64,000 bases of DNA, from positions 4,639,775-4,703,774 of the forward strand of contig NC_052409.1 of assembly GCF_009389715.1 (NCBI RefSeq), in the 5' to 3' direction. The notes beneath the pieces are model-generated. The model made no database searches. It saw nothing but the letters and a program-made list of their open reading frames with translations, and was not told where the DNA came from. Of this stretch, positions 1 through 9,151 are shown piece after piece (position 1 is the stretch's first letter; every line of letters begins with the position of its first letter). The DNA is from Phoenix dactylifera (Eukaryota; Streptophyta; Magnoliopsida; Arecales; Arecaceae). A program made the position numbers and the translations under genes.

Positions 1-512
1 TTCTATATACACCCCCCTATTGCTCAGGACACCCCCCAAAAACCCAAAAAAAAATACCCAAACTAACCTTTAGTATAATTACCATATTGCCCTTGAAATT
101 TTCTCATACACCCCCCCTTCCTCCTCCTCCGTTTCGTTTTGAAAAGAAAAAAAAAACCCCCCCTCAAACCCCCCTTAAACCCCTCGATCCATTTACATCG
201 TTTAGGCGATCTTTGAAGGAGATTTAAGCTCCATTCGAAGCATGGACAAGCAACTAGTGATTTGGGACGAAGAATCGGCCGCAAAGGTACGTGTTCCACC
301 TTGTTTCGAAATTTTTTTTTTTCACGGTTCGTGCTCCGTTCGGCACTGGATCGCCGAACAAAAGGCTTCTGTTCGGCTGCACAGTGCCGAACAGAAGCCT
401 TCTGCTCGGTTGAGGGTTGCCGAACAGAAGGCTTCTGTTCGGCACTGTGCAGCCGAACAGAAGCCTTCTGGTGCCAAATCGCGTGCCGTGCTGAATTTTG
501 TGCCGAACAGAT
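1..512 (+). repeat. Left terminal inverted repeat arm of the MULE with palindrome array
   Basis: The outer 40-45 bases are inverted relative to 7237-7282. The inner part, about 325-512, is inverted relative to 6571-6852; for example the GTGCCGAACAGAT at its inner edge is mirrored by ATGTTCGGCAC at the start of the right arm. The array at about 335-475 repeats a palindrome of the form GCCGAACAGAAGCC followed by its complement, separated by short spacers such as TGCACAGT. The stretch 170-325 differs from the right arm because it holds the first coding exon of the transposase. The array itself falls in intron 1 of that gene, so it would be removed from the mRNA. Confidence 0.85.
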
Positions 513-3500
513 CCTCTGAATCATTAATTCTTGGTGATAAATTATTTTATATGTAGGGCTATGCTACAACCGAATCGAGTATAATTGGATCAGAATTTGT
601 ACTGGATTACACAAGCGAATTTACAACTTACGAGGTATTATAATATATTGTGCAATTTTGTAATAGTTTAGCGAGCTATTTTTACAACTGTGTACTTACA
701 TAAATTGTTTAATGTATAGATCTTCAAGAGTAGAGAGGACTTGTGTAATTGGTGTCGTGAAGCTGGGAGGCGAAATGGTTTTGTTGTTGTAATCAAATCA
801 TCCGATGCAGGTACCATTTCTAAGAAACCCAGAATTACGTTAGGTTGTGAGAGGGGTGGGACGTACCGAACCAAAAAAGAAAAGCGAATAAAGACTGCCT
901 GTGGGACAAAGAAGTGTGAATGCCCTTTTGCATTAAGAGGAAAGAAATTGGATACTGCGGATGATTGGATATTACTGGTCGTATGTGGAGTGCACAATCA
1001 TCCCGCTGCAGAGAATCTGGAGGGGCACTCATATGCAGGGAGATTATCTGAGCAGGAGACGGAATTGTTAGTGGATATGTCGAAGAGTTTGGTTCGTCCA
1101 AAGGACATATTATCCACATTGAAGGAAAGAGATGCCCTCAATGTTACGACTATCAAGACTATCTACAATGTACGTCAACGGTTTAAGGTTGCAGAGAAAG
1201 CCGGGAGGTCTGAAATGCAACATCTATTAGGTAAATTATCAGAGGCTAAATATATTGAGTGGCATAGGAATTGTACTAATACGGATGTTGTGCATGACTT
1301 ATTTTGGGCACACCCTGGCAGCATTGATTTGTTCCGTGCATTTCCCCGTGTGTTGATAATGGATTGCACGTACAAGACGAATAGGTATCGTCTTCCGCTC
1401 TTAGAGATTGTGGGGGTGACATCTACTGACATGACATTTTCAGTTGCTTTTGTATACTTAAATTCTGAGGGGGAAGAAAGCTATACTTGGGCATTAGAGA
1501 GATTGCGCAGTGTCATAGCTGATGATGTTTTGCCTGAGTTGATTGTTACAGATAGAGACTTGGCTTTGATGAATGCAATTCATAAAGTATTTCCTACTGC
1601 TAGACATTTATTATGTAGATGGCATATTAGTAGGAATGTTTTGGCCAAGTGCAAAAAATTTTTCGAATTGAAGGAGAAATGGGATAAATTTATTATGAGT
1701 TGGAATGTACTAGTGCTGTCCTCCACGGAAGACGAGTATAATGATCGCTGGAGTGCACTGCAGAGAGAGTTCGGTACCTATCCAGATGCACTACAGTATG
1801 TGTCAGATACTTGGCTGAGCAAATACAAGGAAAGATTTGTTGCGGCGTGGACGGATACATGCAGGCACTACGGAAATGTGACGACAAATAGGTATCACAA
1901 ATAAAGACTCATTTAATTTTAATTTGCCTCAATTCTTATATCTAACTTTCATTTGTTTACTAGGGTCGAGAGTGCACATGCAAAGCTCAAAAAGCAGCTT
2001 GGATCAAGCCAAGGAAGTTTCGAGTCATCTTGGACTAGAATAAATGGATTGATTGAGTTGCAGCACAGCTCCGTTAAAGCCTCATTGGAGAAGAGTTTAT
2101 TGGTAGTGCAGCACAACTTCAAGCCAGCTGAATTCAAAGAGTTGCGAGGTTTCATATCTATAAGTGCGTTAAATCATGTCCTCGCCCAATCGAAACGAGC
2201 CAATTCAGTTGGGTTTGATGATTCAAATTATGGGTGCGCTATTCGACGCACACATGGTATACCATGTGCTCACCAGATTGCGCGGTACAGGGTGGAAGGT
2301 CGGCCCATTCCTCTCGACTGCATAGATCCTCATTGGAGGAAACTTGATATTCTGCCTACCCCCCCGTGCAGCCAATTCAGTTGAGTTGTGATGCAGAGTT
2401 AGATTTGATTGCGCTACGATTCAAGAAGTTAGATGGGGCTTCTCAATTGCAGATGATCAAGAAGTTACGAGAGATTGCAAGTCCAGATAGTACACCTCTT
2501 TTAGAGCCTGCAAAACGGAAGACTGGTTCACGTGGGCGCGCTTCAATGAAGGTTGATACGTCTACTCGACGTGACCCGTCTGCGTTTGAGTTGGTTCTAT
2601 CTGGACAGGATAGTTATTCACCTGGTGTTGAGAAAGTTACCATCCGCAATCCATCTACTCAGATTCAAAAGAGGCGGCCCAAGCAAAAGGTAAGTACCAA
2701 ATATTTATTTCCTTACAATAGGTATCACAACGTCTACGGGACGGTCCGTGCCGTGCCGGTATGTGATGTGCCGATACGGGACATGTCGGGACGTGCCGTG
2801 CCGAGATGTGCCGATACGGGACATGTCGGGACGTGCCGTGCCGAGATGTGCCGATACGGGATGTGCCGTGCCGAGATGTGCCGATACGGGACATGTCGGT
2901 ACGTGCCGTGCCGAGATGTGCCGATACGGGACATGTCGGGACGTGCCGTGCCGTGCCGGTACGGGAAGTGCTGAGACGGATAACTATTTGGATATTTCTG
3001 CCATTGTTACATATTTTCTATCATTTGATATTATTTGCAGGTTTTTCGTACTAGAGCCCAGTCACATACGCCCATTATCTATATTGATGCTATTTCTTCT
3101 GCCTTGAGACCATACATCCAGCATATCAAGGATGTAAAAGCTGATGGGAATTGCGGATTTAGGGCAATAGCTGACTTACTGGGATTTGGAGAAGATGACT
3201 GGGTGCGTGTTAGGAAGGATTTATTGCAAGAGTTGCAATGTCATTCGGACCACTATCGCACATTATATGGTGTGGAAGGGACGATTGCTGAGATCACTCA
3301 TGCATTATCATATTATGATGATTGTCCACCATATGACAGATGGATGACTATGCCGGACATGGGTCATCTTATAGCATCCTGCTATAATGTTGTCCTATAC
3401 CATCTCTCGTTGCAACAATGTCTGACCTTCCTACCTCTCCGTTCTGTGCCAGTACCTCTTCTATCCCGCAAAGATATCGCTATCGGATTCGTAAATGGAA

Positions 3501-3770
3501 ATCATTTTGTTGAGGTACTACGTTCACAACACTTGCGAATATTTAATTTTGCTTATTTATAATTTTGTAGCTATTAATATTTTCTTATTTCTAATTTTGA
3601 AGGTGTTCTTGTTGCCGGGACATCCCGTTCCGCCAGTAGCGACCAACTGGCGAAAATATCATCTTCCTTGTGCTACCGGATGGGAAAATTCATATGAAGC
3701 ACGGATTCAACAGTTCAAAGAGAGCATCTCACCTAATGTTATAACTAGCGAGACAGTAGAGTTAGATTGA
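242..3770 (+). CDS. MULE transposase with C-terminal OTU cysteine-protease domain
   Basis: Six exons with GT-AG junctions: 242-286, 557-634, 720-1891, 1964-2689, 3041-3514 and 3603-3770. Exons 2-3 encode a WRKY-GCM1/FAR1-type zinc finger (IFKSREDLCNWC, then GCERGG, CECPFAL and VHNH). Exon 3 then carries the MULE DDE core, with candidate acidic residues in LIMDCTYKTN and IVTDRDLAL. Exon 4 has a SWIM finger (CAIRRTHGIPCAH) and a basic tail (KRRPKQK). Exon 5 is an OTU domain with DGNCGFRA (catalytic Cys) and GNHFVE (catalytic His), running into exon 6 (VFLLPGHPVPP). Excising the introns joins the OTU domain in frame with the tail. Near 2360, a run of seven C puts the 3' part of exon 4 one base out of frame; eight would read through to about 887 residues. 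Mobilising the element is known MULE biology. What the OTU part does (ubiquitin removal is the family activity) is inference. Confidence 0.85.
2781..2965 (+). repeat. 40-bp minisatellite inside the transposase-OTU intron
   Basis: A 40-base unit (ACATGTCGGGACGTGCCGTG, then CCGAGATGTGCCGATACGGG) is tandemly repeated: full units at 2781-2820, 2821-2860 and 2891-2930, a unit 10 bases shorter at 2861-2890, and a partial one from 2931. Related sequence leads in from about 2750. It lies wholly within the intron 2690-3040, between the transposase tail and the OTU exon. It reads openly in several frames, which gives false ORFs. The unit resembles the dispersed GGTAC-rich repeats elsewhere in the window. 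Confidence 0.9.
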
Positions 3771-3831
3771 TTCTTTATATATGTACAATTTTTGAAAGTT
3801 GTAAATTTTTTTGGGCTCTTAGAGTCATGTA

Positions 3832-4451
3832 CTGTGAAACTCCATCATCAATATAAATCAAAAAATATCTGTCTTCGCATTTTTCGGGTATTGGGGGTGC
3901 TGAGGTGGCTCTCCATCAGCTGGGAATACATATGAAGACTGTTGTTTCCGTTGGGATTTCAGATGTAAACAGAAACATACTTAAGAGCTGGTGGGAGCAA
4001 TCCTAGCACACAGGGGAACTAATAGACCTTTCTGATGTACAAGAACTTAACGGTGACAAGCTTGAGCAGATGATTAACACATTTGGTGGGTTTGATCTGG
4101 TTATTGGTGGAAGTCCATGTAATAATCTTTCAGGTAGCAACCGCTATAGTCGTGATGGGCTGGAGGGTAAACATTCATCTCTTGTTTATGATTATTTTCG
4201 CATCTTAGACCTTGTGAAGTGTATCATGGGGAAGAACTTCTGATTGCACCATCTCACTTTCTTGTTTTTGGGTCAGTGAATCTAGTTGTATGTTAGCTAT
4301 GTATTTAAATGTTTGCCTTTGATGATTGAGGCGGATTTTCTGATAAGCAACAGTTATGTTAGCTATGTATTTAAAATGTTGAAAGATCATGAGGATGTTC
4401 TCTGTGAAACTCCATCATCAATATAAATCAAAAAATATCTGTCTTCGCATT
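3832..4451 (+). repeat. Perfect 50-bp direct repeats (3832-3881 and 4402-4451) bounding the captured DRM fragment
   Basis: The two 50-base copies start CTGTGAAACTCCATCATCAA and end ATCTGTCTTCGCATT with no mismatch; bases just outside differ. The first copy is in the 3' flank of the transposase-OTU gene and the second precedes the 3' end of the mobile-domain gene. The 520 bases between them (3882-4401) are the captured methyltransferase piece plus a stretch with its own small duplication (TTAGCTATGTATTTAAA near 4293 and 4358). Confidence 0.93.
3881..4243 (+). pseudogene. Captured fragment of a DRM2-type de novo DNA methyltransferase (C-terminal motifs I-V)
   Basis: In frame from 3881 the sequence reads FSGIGGAEVALHQLGIHMK, then VNRNILKSWWEQ, a stop codon (TAG, 4004-4006), then GGFDLVIGGSPCNNLSGSNR and DGLEGKHSSLVYDYFRILDL, ending at TGA 4241-4243. 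From memory this matches the C-terminal part of plant DRM2: FSGIGG is motif I, SPCN is motif IV with the catalytic Cys. DRM enzymes have motifs I-V last, so this is roughly the final 110-120 residues. The residue after VSV is Gly (VGISD) where I recall Glu. There is no start codon or N-terminal part. The piece is in sense with the transposase gene and antisense to the mobile-domain gene. Such host pieces are typical of Pack-MULE capture; it cannot make an enzyme. Confidence 0.88.
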
Positions 4452-4593
4452 GTCCGATTGATTGTTATGTGCACTGTTATATTTGTGTAAAATAGAACGG
4501 GCCAGGCTTTACAAAGATTACACGTAAATGTACCAAAAATATATATTTTTCATTAATATCAAAGGCTTTACAAAGATTACAAAGGCTCCATCA

Positions 4594-6508
4594 TCAATCC
4601 CTATGACGCCATCGTCGACGCATGTACTGCTGTACGTCCGAATGAGAGGGTGCTGGATCCGAATGAGAGGGTGCTGTACTCGGGCCAGGCTCATCACCCA
4701 GAAGTACCTGATGCATCTGAGAAATAGCATCAAATAGGTGCCCGGCACCTAGTGACGTAGCCTCTGAGGGACCCATCCGTACAATGTCGGTACTGATACC
4801 GAGTGCAGCTGCATTACGCCGCCGGTGCATGTCAGCATCATCATGACCTCCCCTAGCTCCAGAATGAGTACTCGAGCGCAGATGAGGAGGCTGAACTGCA
4901 ACGTGCGTGATACGGAGATACCACTCCATGTATCCCGGTACGCTGTCTGATGGCCGGGTAACTGGGTGGCTCCTGCTCGCCTGGCTCAGCACGTGGTCCT
5001 CCCACCGCTCCCAAAGCTGATCCATATAGGAGTAATGTATCCGGTACGAGCCTGCTGTGGAACCTCTGTTGGCTCGCGTAGGGGCTAGTGGCGCTCGAGG
5101 GATGGTCTGAATACGACCAAACTGTCTAAGAACCCTTTCTGGATGATAGGGTTCTACGATATCAAGGCACTTGATGGAGCCACTAAAAAATGCGATATCA
5201 ATATATGGGCGATCTCCCCGAAGCCGATGATGGGGATCCCAAATAACCTGCAAAACAAAAGGTCCATTTCAGTTTTATACTATATCGCATATTAAAAGTA
5301 CTGACAAACACAAGCAAATGGTAATATGATACGTACCTCATCGATGCTCAAAAGGTCCAATGACTCACGTAGAACCACTAAATGGTCCATCGTGGTACGG
5401 GATGGAGTACCGGGCATCCAGCGGTGCACGCGGGGACTGGCATCAGTATACTCGAGCGACGGGTGAGGACTGAGTGCTGGAAAATGCTCATAAATCCATG
5501 CCTGCAGAAGCGTCATATAACCACTGATCTGTCTCACTGATGACCTCGACGCAATCCCCAACTGCCGATACAAATATGCTAAGGCAGCTGTACCCCAGGC
5601 ATATGTGCTCACCCTATCCAGATCCCGCAGTAAACACAGATACGCTATAGGCACCCTGGTCCCACTCTTATCAGCAAAGAGTGTGCAGCCTAACAAAAAT
5701 AACAAATAGGCTCGTACTGCACACTCTATCCTCTGCTGGCTGTCTCTATCAGATACATAGTGAAACTGAGTCCTCAGCCACTCCATCCTCACAGACTGAC
5801 CGCGCGATGACAGTACCTCCTGACGCGCGTCTCCAGCTGACACCCCCAACAACTCCACAAGTAGCTCCTCAGCATCCCGATCACTCATCCTCTCAGGAGA
5901 AACTGCTACTGAGGCACCTGCGACAGGAATCCCTAAAATGGCGGATACATCATCCAACGTGATAGTGATCTCGCCAAATGGTATATGGAAGGTGTTCGTC
6001 TCGGGCTGCCATCTCTCTACGAAGCCCGAAATCAGAATCTTATCGGTGAATCGATAAGAGCACTGTACTAACTCTATGAGGCCCGACTGCCTCAATAGTG
6101 CTTTGAACCTGGTATTTGGTTGGTTTGAAGACCACCACTTCCATTCACCAACCTTGGCAGTATGGTTCATGCACTTTAGTGGAGCCCGTTCCTGTAATAT
6201 AAATGTATAATTACTACTACTTTATAAAACATCAATAAACAAAATATAATGCTATAACAAATAAACAATACCTGTTGCCTCCAGATGGAAGCTGCTATAT
6301 GCGTCCTGAAACTGATCAGGACGGACTCATCCTCTGGACCTCCTGGACATGGTCTAACAGACTCATCGTCTTCGCCCCTAGCGGGCATATCATCATGCTC
6401 TGACTCAAGAGAGTCCGATGGCATATGAGCAGGCTCGGGAGAAGCAATCCTAGCACGACGTCTCCTAGCTGACGCCGTAGGTCTAACTCTGGCGGAACGG
6501 GGATCCAT
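4594..6508 (-). CDS. Plant mobile domain (PMD, aminotransferase-like / MAIN-like) protein of the MULE
   Basis: Three exons on the minus strand, 6508-6272, 6191-5337 and 5247-4594, all phase 0, give an open 581-residue protein. Residues 1-79 are low-complexity, Arg- and acid-rich (starts MDPRSARVRPT). Exon 2 is the PMD core: RFKALLRQSGL, DKILISGFVERWQPET, FHIPFGEITITLDDVSAILG, and later LLGCTLFADKSG and AYLYRQLG. Exon 3 has DIVEPYHPERVLRQFGRIQ, typical of the family, then a Ser/Pro-rich tail ending RRRWRHRD. PMD genes are known as transposon cargo; the host relatives MAIN and MAIL1 take part in transposon silencing and genome stability. The start was chosen as the first ATG of the open frame, about 60 bp inside the right repeat arm. 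It could assist transposition or counter silencing; neither is shown. Confidence 0.85.
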
Positions 6509-6570
6509 GTCTGAAAATATAGAAATTCAATGTTAGGCTATATCAAAGAAAATAATTCAATTGCATACAT

Positions 6571-7282
6571 AAATGTTCGGCACAAAATTCAGCACGGCAC
6601 GCGATTTGGCACCAGAAGCCTTCTGTTCGGCTGCACAGTGCCAAACAGAAGGATTCTGTTCGGCTGCACAGAGCCGGACAGAACCCTTCTGTTCGGCACT
6701 GTGCAGCCGAACAGAAGGCTTCTGTTCGGCACTGTGCAGCCGAACAGAAGGCTTCTGTTCGGTTGAGGGTTGCCGAACAGAAGGCTTCTGTTCGGCACTC
6801 TTCAGCCGAACAGAAGGGTTCTGTTCGGCGATCCAGTGCCGAACGGAGCACTGGAGGCGGGGGGGGAGCTACCTCGAGGTGGTCGTGGAGGCGCCGGCGA
6901 GGTGCTCGTTGCTCGGGAGATGGCCGGGGAGGTGGTTCCGGGAGAAGCCAGCGAGGTGGTCGGAGATCGGGAGAATGCCGGCGACGAGAGGGAGAAGGGG
7001 GAACGGGGGGGTTTTGGGCGTTGGCGAGGTGCAATGCACTGACCGGCGACGAGAGGGAGAAGGGGGAGACGGCGGGAGGGGAGGGGAAGAGCGGGGTGGG
7101 GGGGGTTTGGGGGGTGTAGAGAGCAATTTAGGTGAGGGGGTGGGGAGGGTGGGGGGTAATTTAGAAATTTTCAATTTTTTAGGGGTGTCCTTAGCAAATG
7201 GGGGGGTGTAGAGAGTATTTAATTTTTTTTTAATTTTTGGGGGGTGTCCTGAGCAATAGGGGGGGTGTATATAGAACCACCC
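6571..7282 (-). repeat. Right terminal inverted repeat arm of the MULE
   Basis: This is the mirror of the left arm. The palindrome array at about 6612-6850 is longer than on the left, with roughly seven GTTCGGC / GCCGAAC half-sites. A GC-rich stretch (6880-7090) follows and is shared with the right half of the 27976 element. The last 200 bases carry repeated versions of the terminal motif: GGGGTGTCCTTAGCAAAT near 7178 and GGGGTGTCCTGAGCAATA near 7240, with a weaker copy near 7100. The mobile-domain gene starts only about 60 bp inside this arm, so its promoter probably lies in it. Confidence 0.85.
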
Positions 7283-8413
7283 CTTCAGTTGGCTTCGGGT
7301 CGTCAAGGTTACGTTTCGAGGCTTGGATTTGGATTAAACTACGAAGGTACCACCAATCTCAAGTGGGGCATACTCATGCAAGTTGGATGTAATATAAATT
7401 TGTCTGAAGTCATGAGACTTTTTTTCAGGAAAAAAATTAGGATAGATAAAGGGAAGGTTTTACTCTTGATGCATCAGCTATCTTAGTAGAGAAATATTCT
7501 GATCAACTAAAGTGCTTTGCTACCATAATCAATATCAGAGGTTAAAAAAAATTAAAACAATTGAGATATTAAGCATGGTTTAATATACTAAAAATAAGAT
7601 CGACACTTTTTAATTTTTTAATAAAATAATAAATTAGTTTACAAATTGATTCTAATAGTAGTTATGGGTGTGCAAGACGAACTAATTGAGTTAGTAAAGC
7701 CATTGGGCATCAGTTTTGGCTAATCTAGTATAATAATATTGTATAGTTTGTTGTTTTAAAAAAACTATGCTATGAGAGGTAGAACAAAATAAATCTCCTT
7801 AATATGATTTATTCATCAGAACATCTATTTTTCGAAAAAAAAATGGTATGCATGCAGTCAGTACCCTCCTTTTTCTGTTTATTTCAATTAACATAGATAA
7901 AACTATTCCAACAAAAAGCTTAAAATTTCTTCAAAGTTAATCCATTTAATCTAACTAACCTCAATTTACCACCACAAACCACTAAATACAATCCAAGGGT
8001 TTCAATAATTTTCTAGCTAATGCAGTAAACTTTTGTTACTATCAAGTGATTTATAGATTTATACATTTTTTCCATGAAAAATTAAATTGATATTCAGAAT
8101 GTAATAATATTTCTTGTATAGAGATAAAAAGAAAAAAAAAAGGCACAAAGAGAAAAAGGACCCTGCCCATCCAAATAATGGAAGTACCAGCTAGCGCTTG
8201 TACGAAGAAAGAGAAATTGGCATGCTTTAGCTTTCCAACTTTTTTTTTTTTTTTTTTCCAGCAAAAGGTCGGAATTCTCGCAAACCCGGATGCTGTGAGG
8301 TTTCCCAGCCAGTGGATTTCCCACAGCTTCCAGCCTCCACCCACAGTTTAACGAAGCCACGCCCATCGCTCCTTTTGTCCTTCCCTCGACCCACCCCTCG
8401 CTCTCCCACTCTT
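7283..8413. other. Intergenic, AT-rich flank of the MULE
   Basis: Nothing here is convincingly coding. By analogy with the 27976 element, the right 9-bp target duplication should be CTTCAGTTG at 7283-7291. An open stretch just after it (about 7290-7486) looks protein-like but I cannot assign it. From 8380 the sequence becomes CT-rich, consistent with the promoter of the FLZ gene. Confidence 0.6.
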
Positions 8414-8419
8414 TTATAA
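8414..8419 (+). promoter_or_regulatory. TATA box of the FLZ gene
   Basis: TTTATA followed by ACC lies about 100 bp before the ATG at 8518, in a CT-rich stretch, a usual distance for a plant core promoter. Confidence 0.5.
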
Positions 8420-8517
8420 CCTCTCCCTACCTTCCTCCCACTCTCCATCTCCACCTCACGAAGCGAGAACCAAAAAGCAAAAGAAATACTTCCATAGCTT
8501 CCTTCCATCTTCTCACC

Positions 8518-9151
8518 ATGGACACCTCCTTCTCCCTCTCGTCCTCTTCATCCTTCTCATCATCCCTCAACGCTTCCTCCAGCTTTTTTGGATCGGATGC
8601 CAACCCATCCTTCCCCTACACCCCTTCTTCTCTAGCCGGCCGGCGGAGGGGGGGCGACCGGGAAACGCCCAGGTTCTTCTGCGAGTCCATCTCCGCCGGC
8701 GCCGGCGCCGGCGGCCACCACTTCCTCGACGCCTGCTTTCTCTGCAAGAAGCCCATCGCTGCCAACGGCGACATCTTCATGTACAGGTTCGACAAACCGC
8801 TGCAACGAGAGGAAATCTTATAGTTGTAATATAAGATTTGGAAGAATCTGATTAAAATTTTTCATCTATTTAAAAAGAAAAAAATTACTCATATTTTTTT
8901 TTTTGGTTGGATGTTACAGAGGGGATGCGCCGTTTTGTAGCGAGGAGTGTAGGGAGGAGCAGATGGAGATGGATGAGGCACTGGAGAATAACCGCAAAAA
9001 ATTCTCCTCCTACTCTTCTTCTTCTTCTTCTTCTTCTTCTTCTTCTCTCAAGAACTCTTCTTCCTCGGTATCGTCGACGATAAAGCGCAAGCCAAGCCTC
9101 ATCATCCGTCCAAACTCCCGCAACGTTCATGCTGTGGTTGCTGGCTACTAG
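8518..9151 (+). CDS. FCS-like zinc finger (FLZ, DUF581) protein
   Basis: Two exons, 8518-8786 and 8920-9151, splice within an Arg codon to give 166 residues. The FLZ finger spans the junction: [11 protein letters not shown] (Cys 73 and 76) and [14 protein letters not shown] (Cys 96 and 100), with the family's FCS...CR pattern. FLZ proteins are plant adaptor proteins that bind SnRK1 kinase subunits; that role is family knowledge. The N-terminus is Ser-rich. The C-terminus holds a run of about eleven Ser coded by a TTC/TCT microsatellite near 9012-9047, so length variation between individuals is likely. Retaining the intron would cut the finger in half and end at 8823. The start is the first ATG after the CT-rich leader. 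Confidence 0.92.

Larger units (their letters stand above)
1..7282 (+). mobile_element. Autonomous-type Mutator-like transposon (MULE) carrying OTU, mobile-domain and DRM fragment cargo
   Basis: The ends are inverted copies of each other: the window opens with TTCTATATACACCCCCC and the right end, read on the other strand, starts GGGTGGTTCTATATACACC. The first five or six bases of the left end, and the left target duplication, lie outside the window. The right boundary is set by comparison with the related element at 27976-28822, whose edges are fixed by a 9-bp target duplication. Two genes converge from the ends, as mudrA and mudrB do in MuDR: transposase-OTU at 242-3770 (+) and a plant mobile domain gene at 4594-6508 (-). 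A captured methyltransferase piece lies between them. Near identity of the ends to the 27976 element suggests recent activity of the family. One single-base slip in the transposase reading frame may make this copy defective. Confidence 0.93.

Noticed and set aside
335-475. CRISPR-like array of palindromic repeats
   Set aside because: Spacers are short and themselves repeated, the arrays are mirrored at both ends of a transposon, and the genome is a plant's.
2655-3107. Open frames with CRYGTCR-like repeats
   Set aside because: They read through the 40-bp minisatellite, which lies in an intron between two good splice sites.
6573-7211. Long overlapping open frames on both strands in the right MULE arm
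   Set aside because: They are translations of the GTTCGGC/GCCGAAC palindrome array and GC-rich end sequence; all frames look alike and repeat the same few residues.
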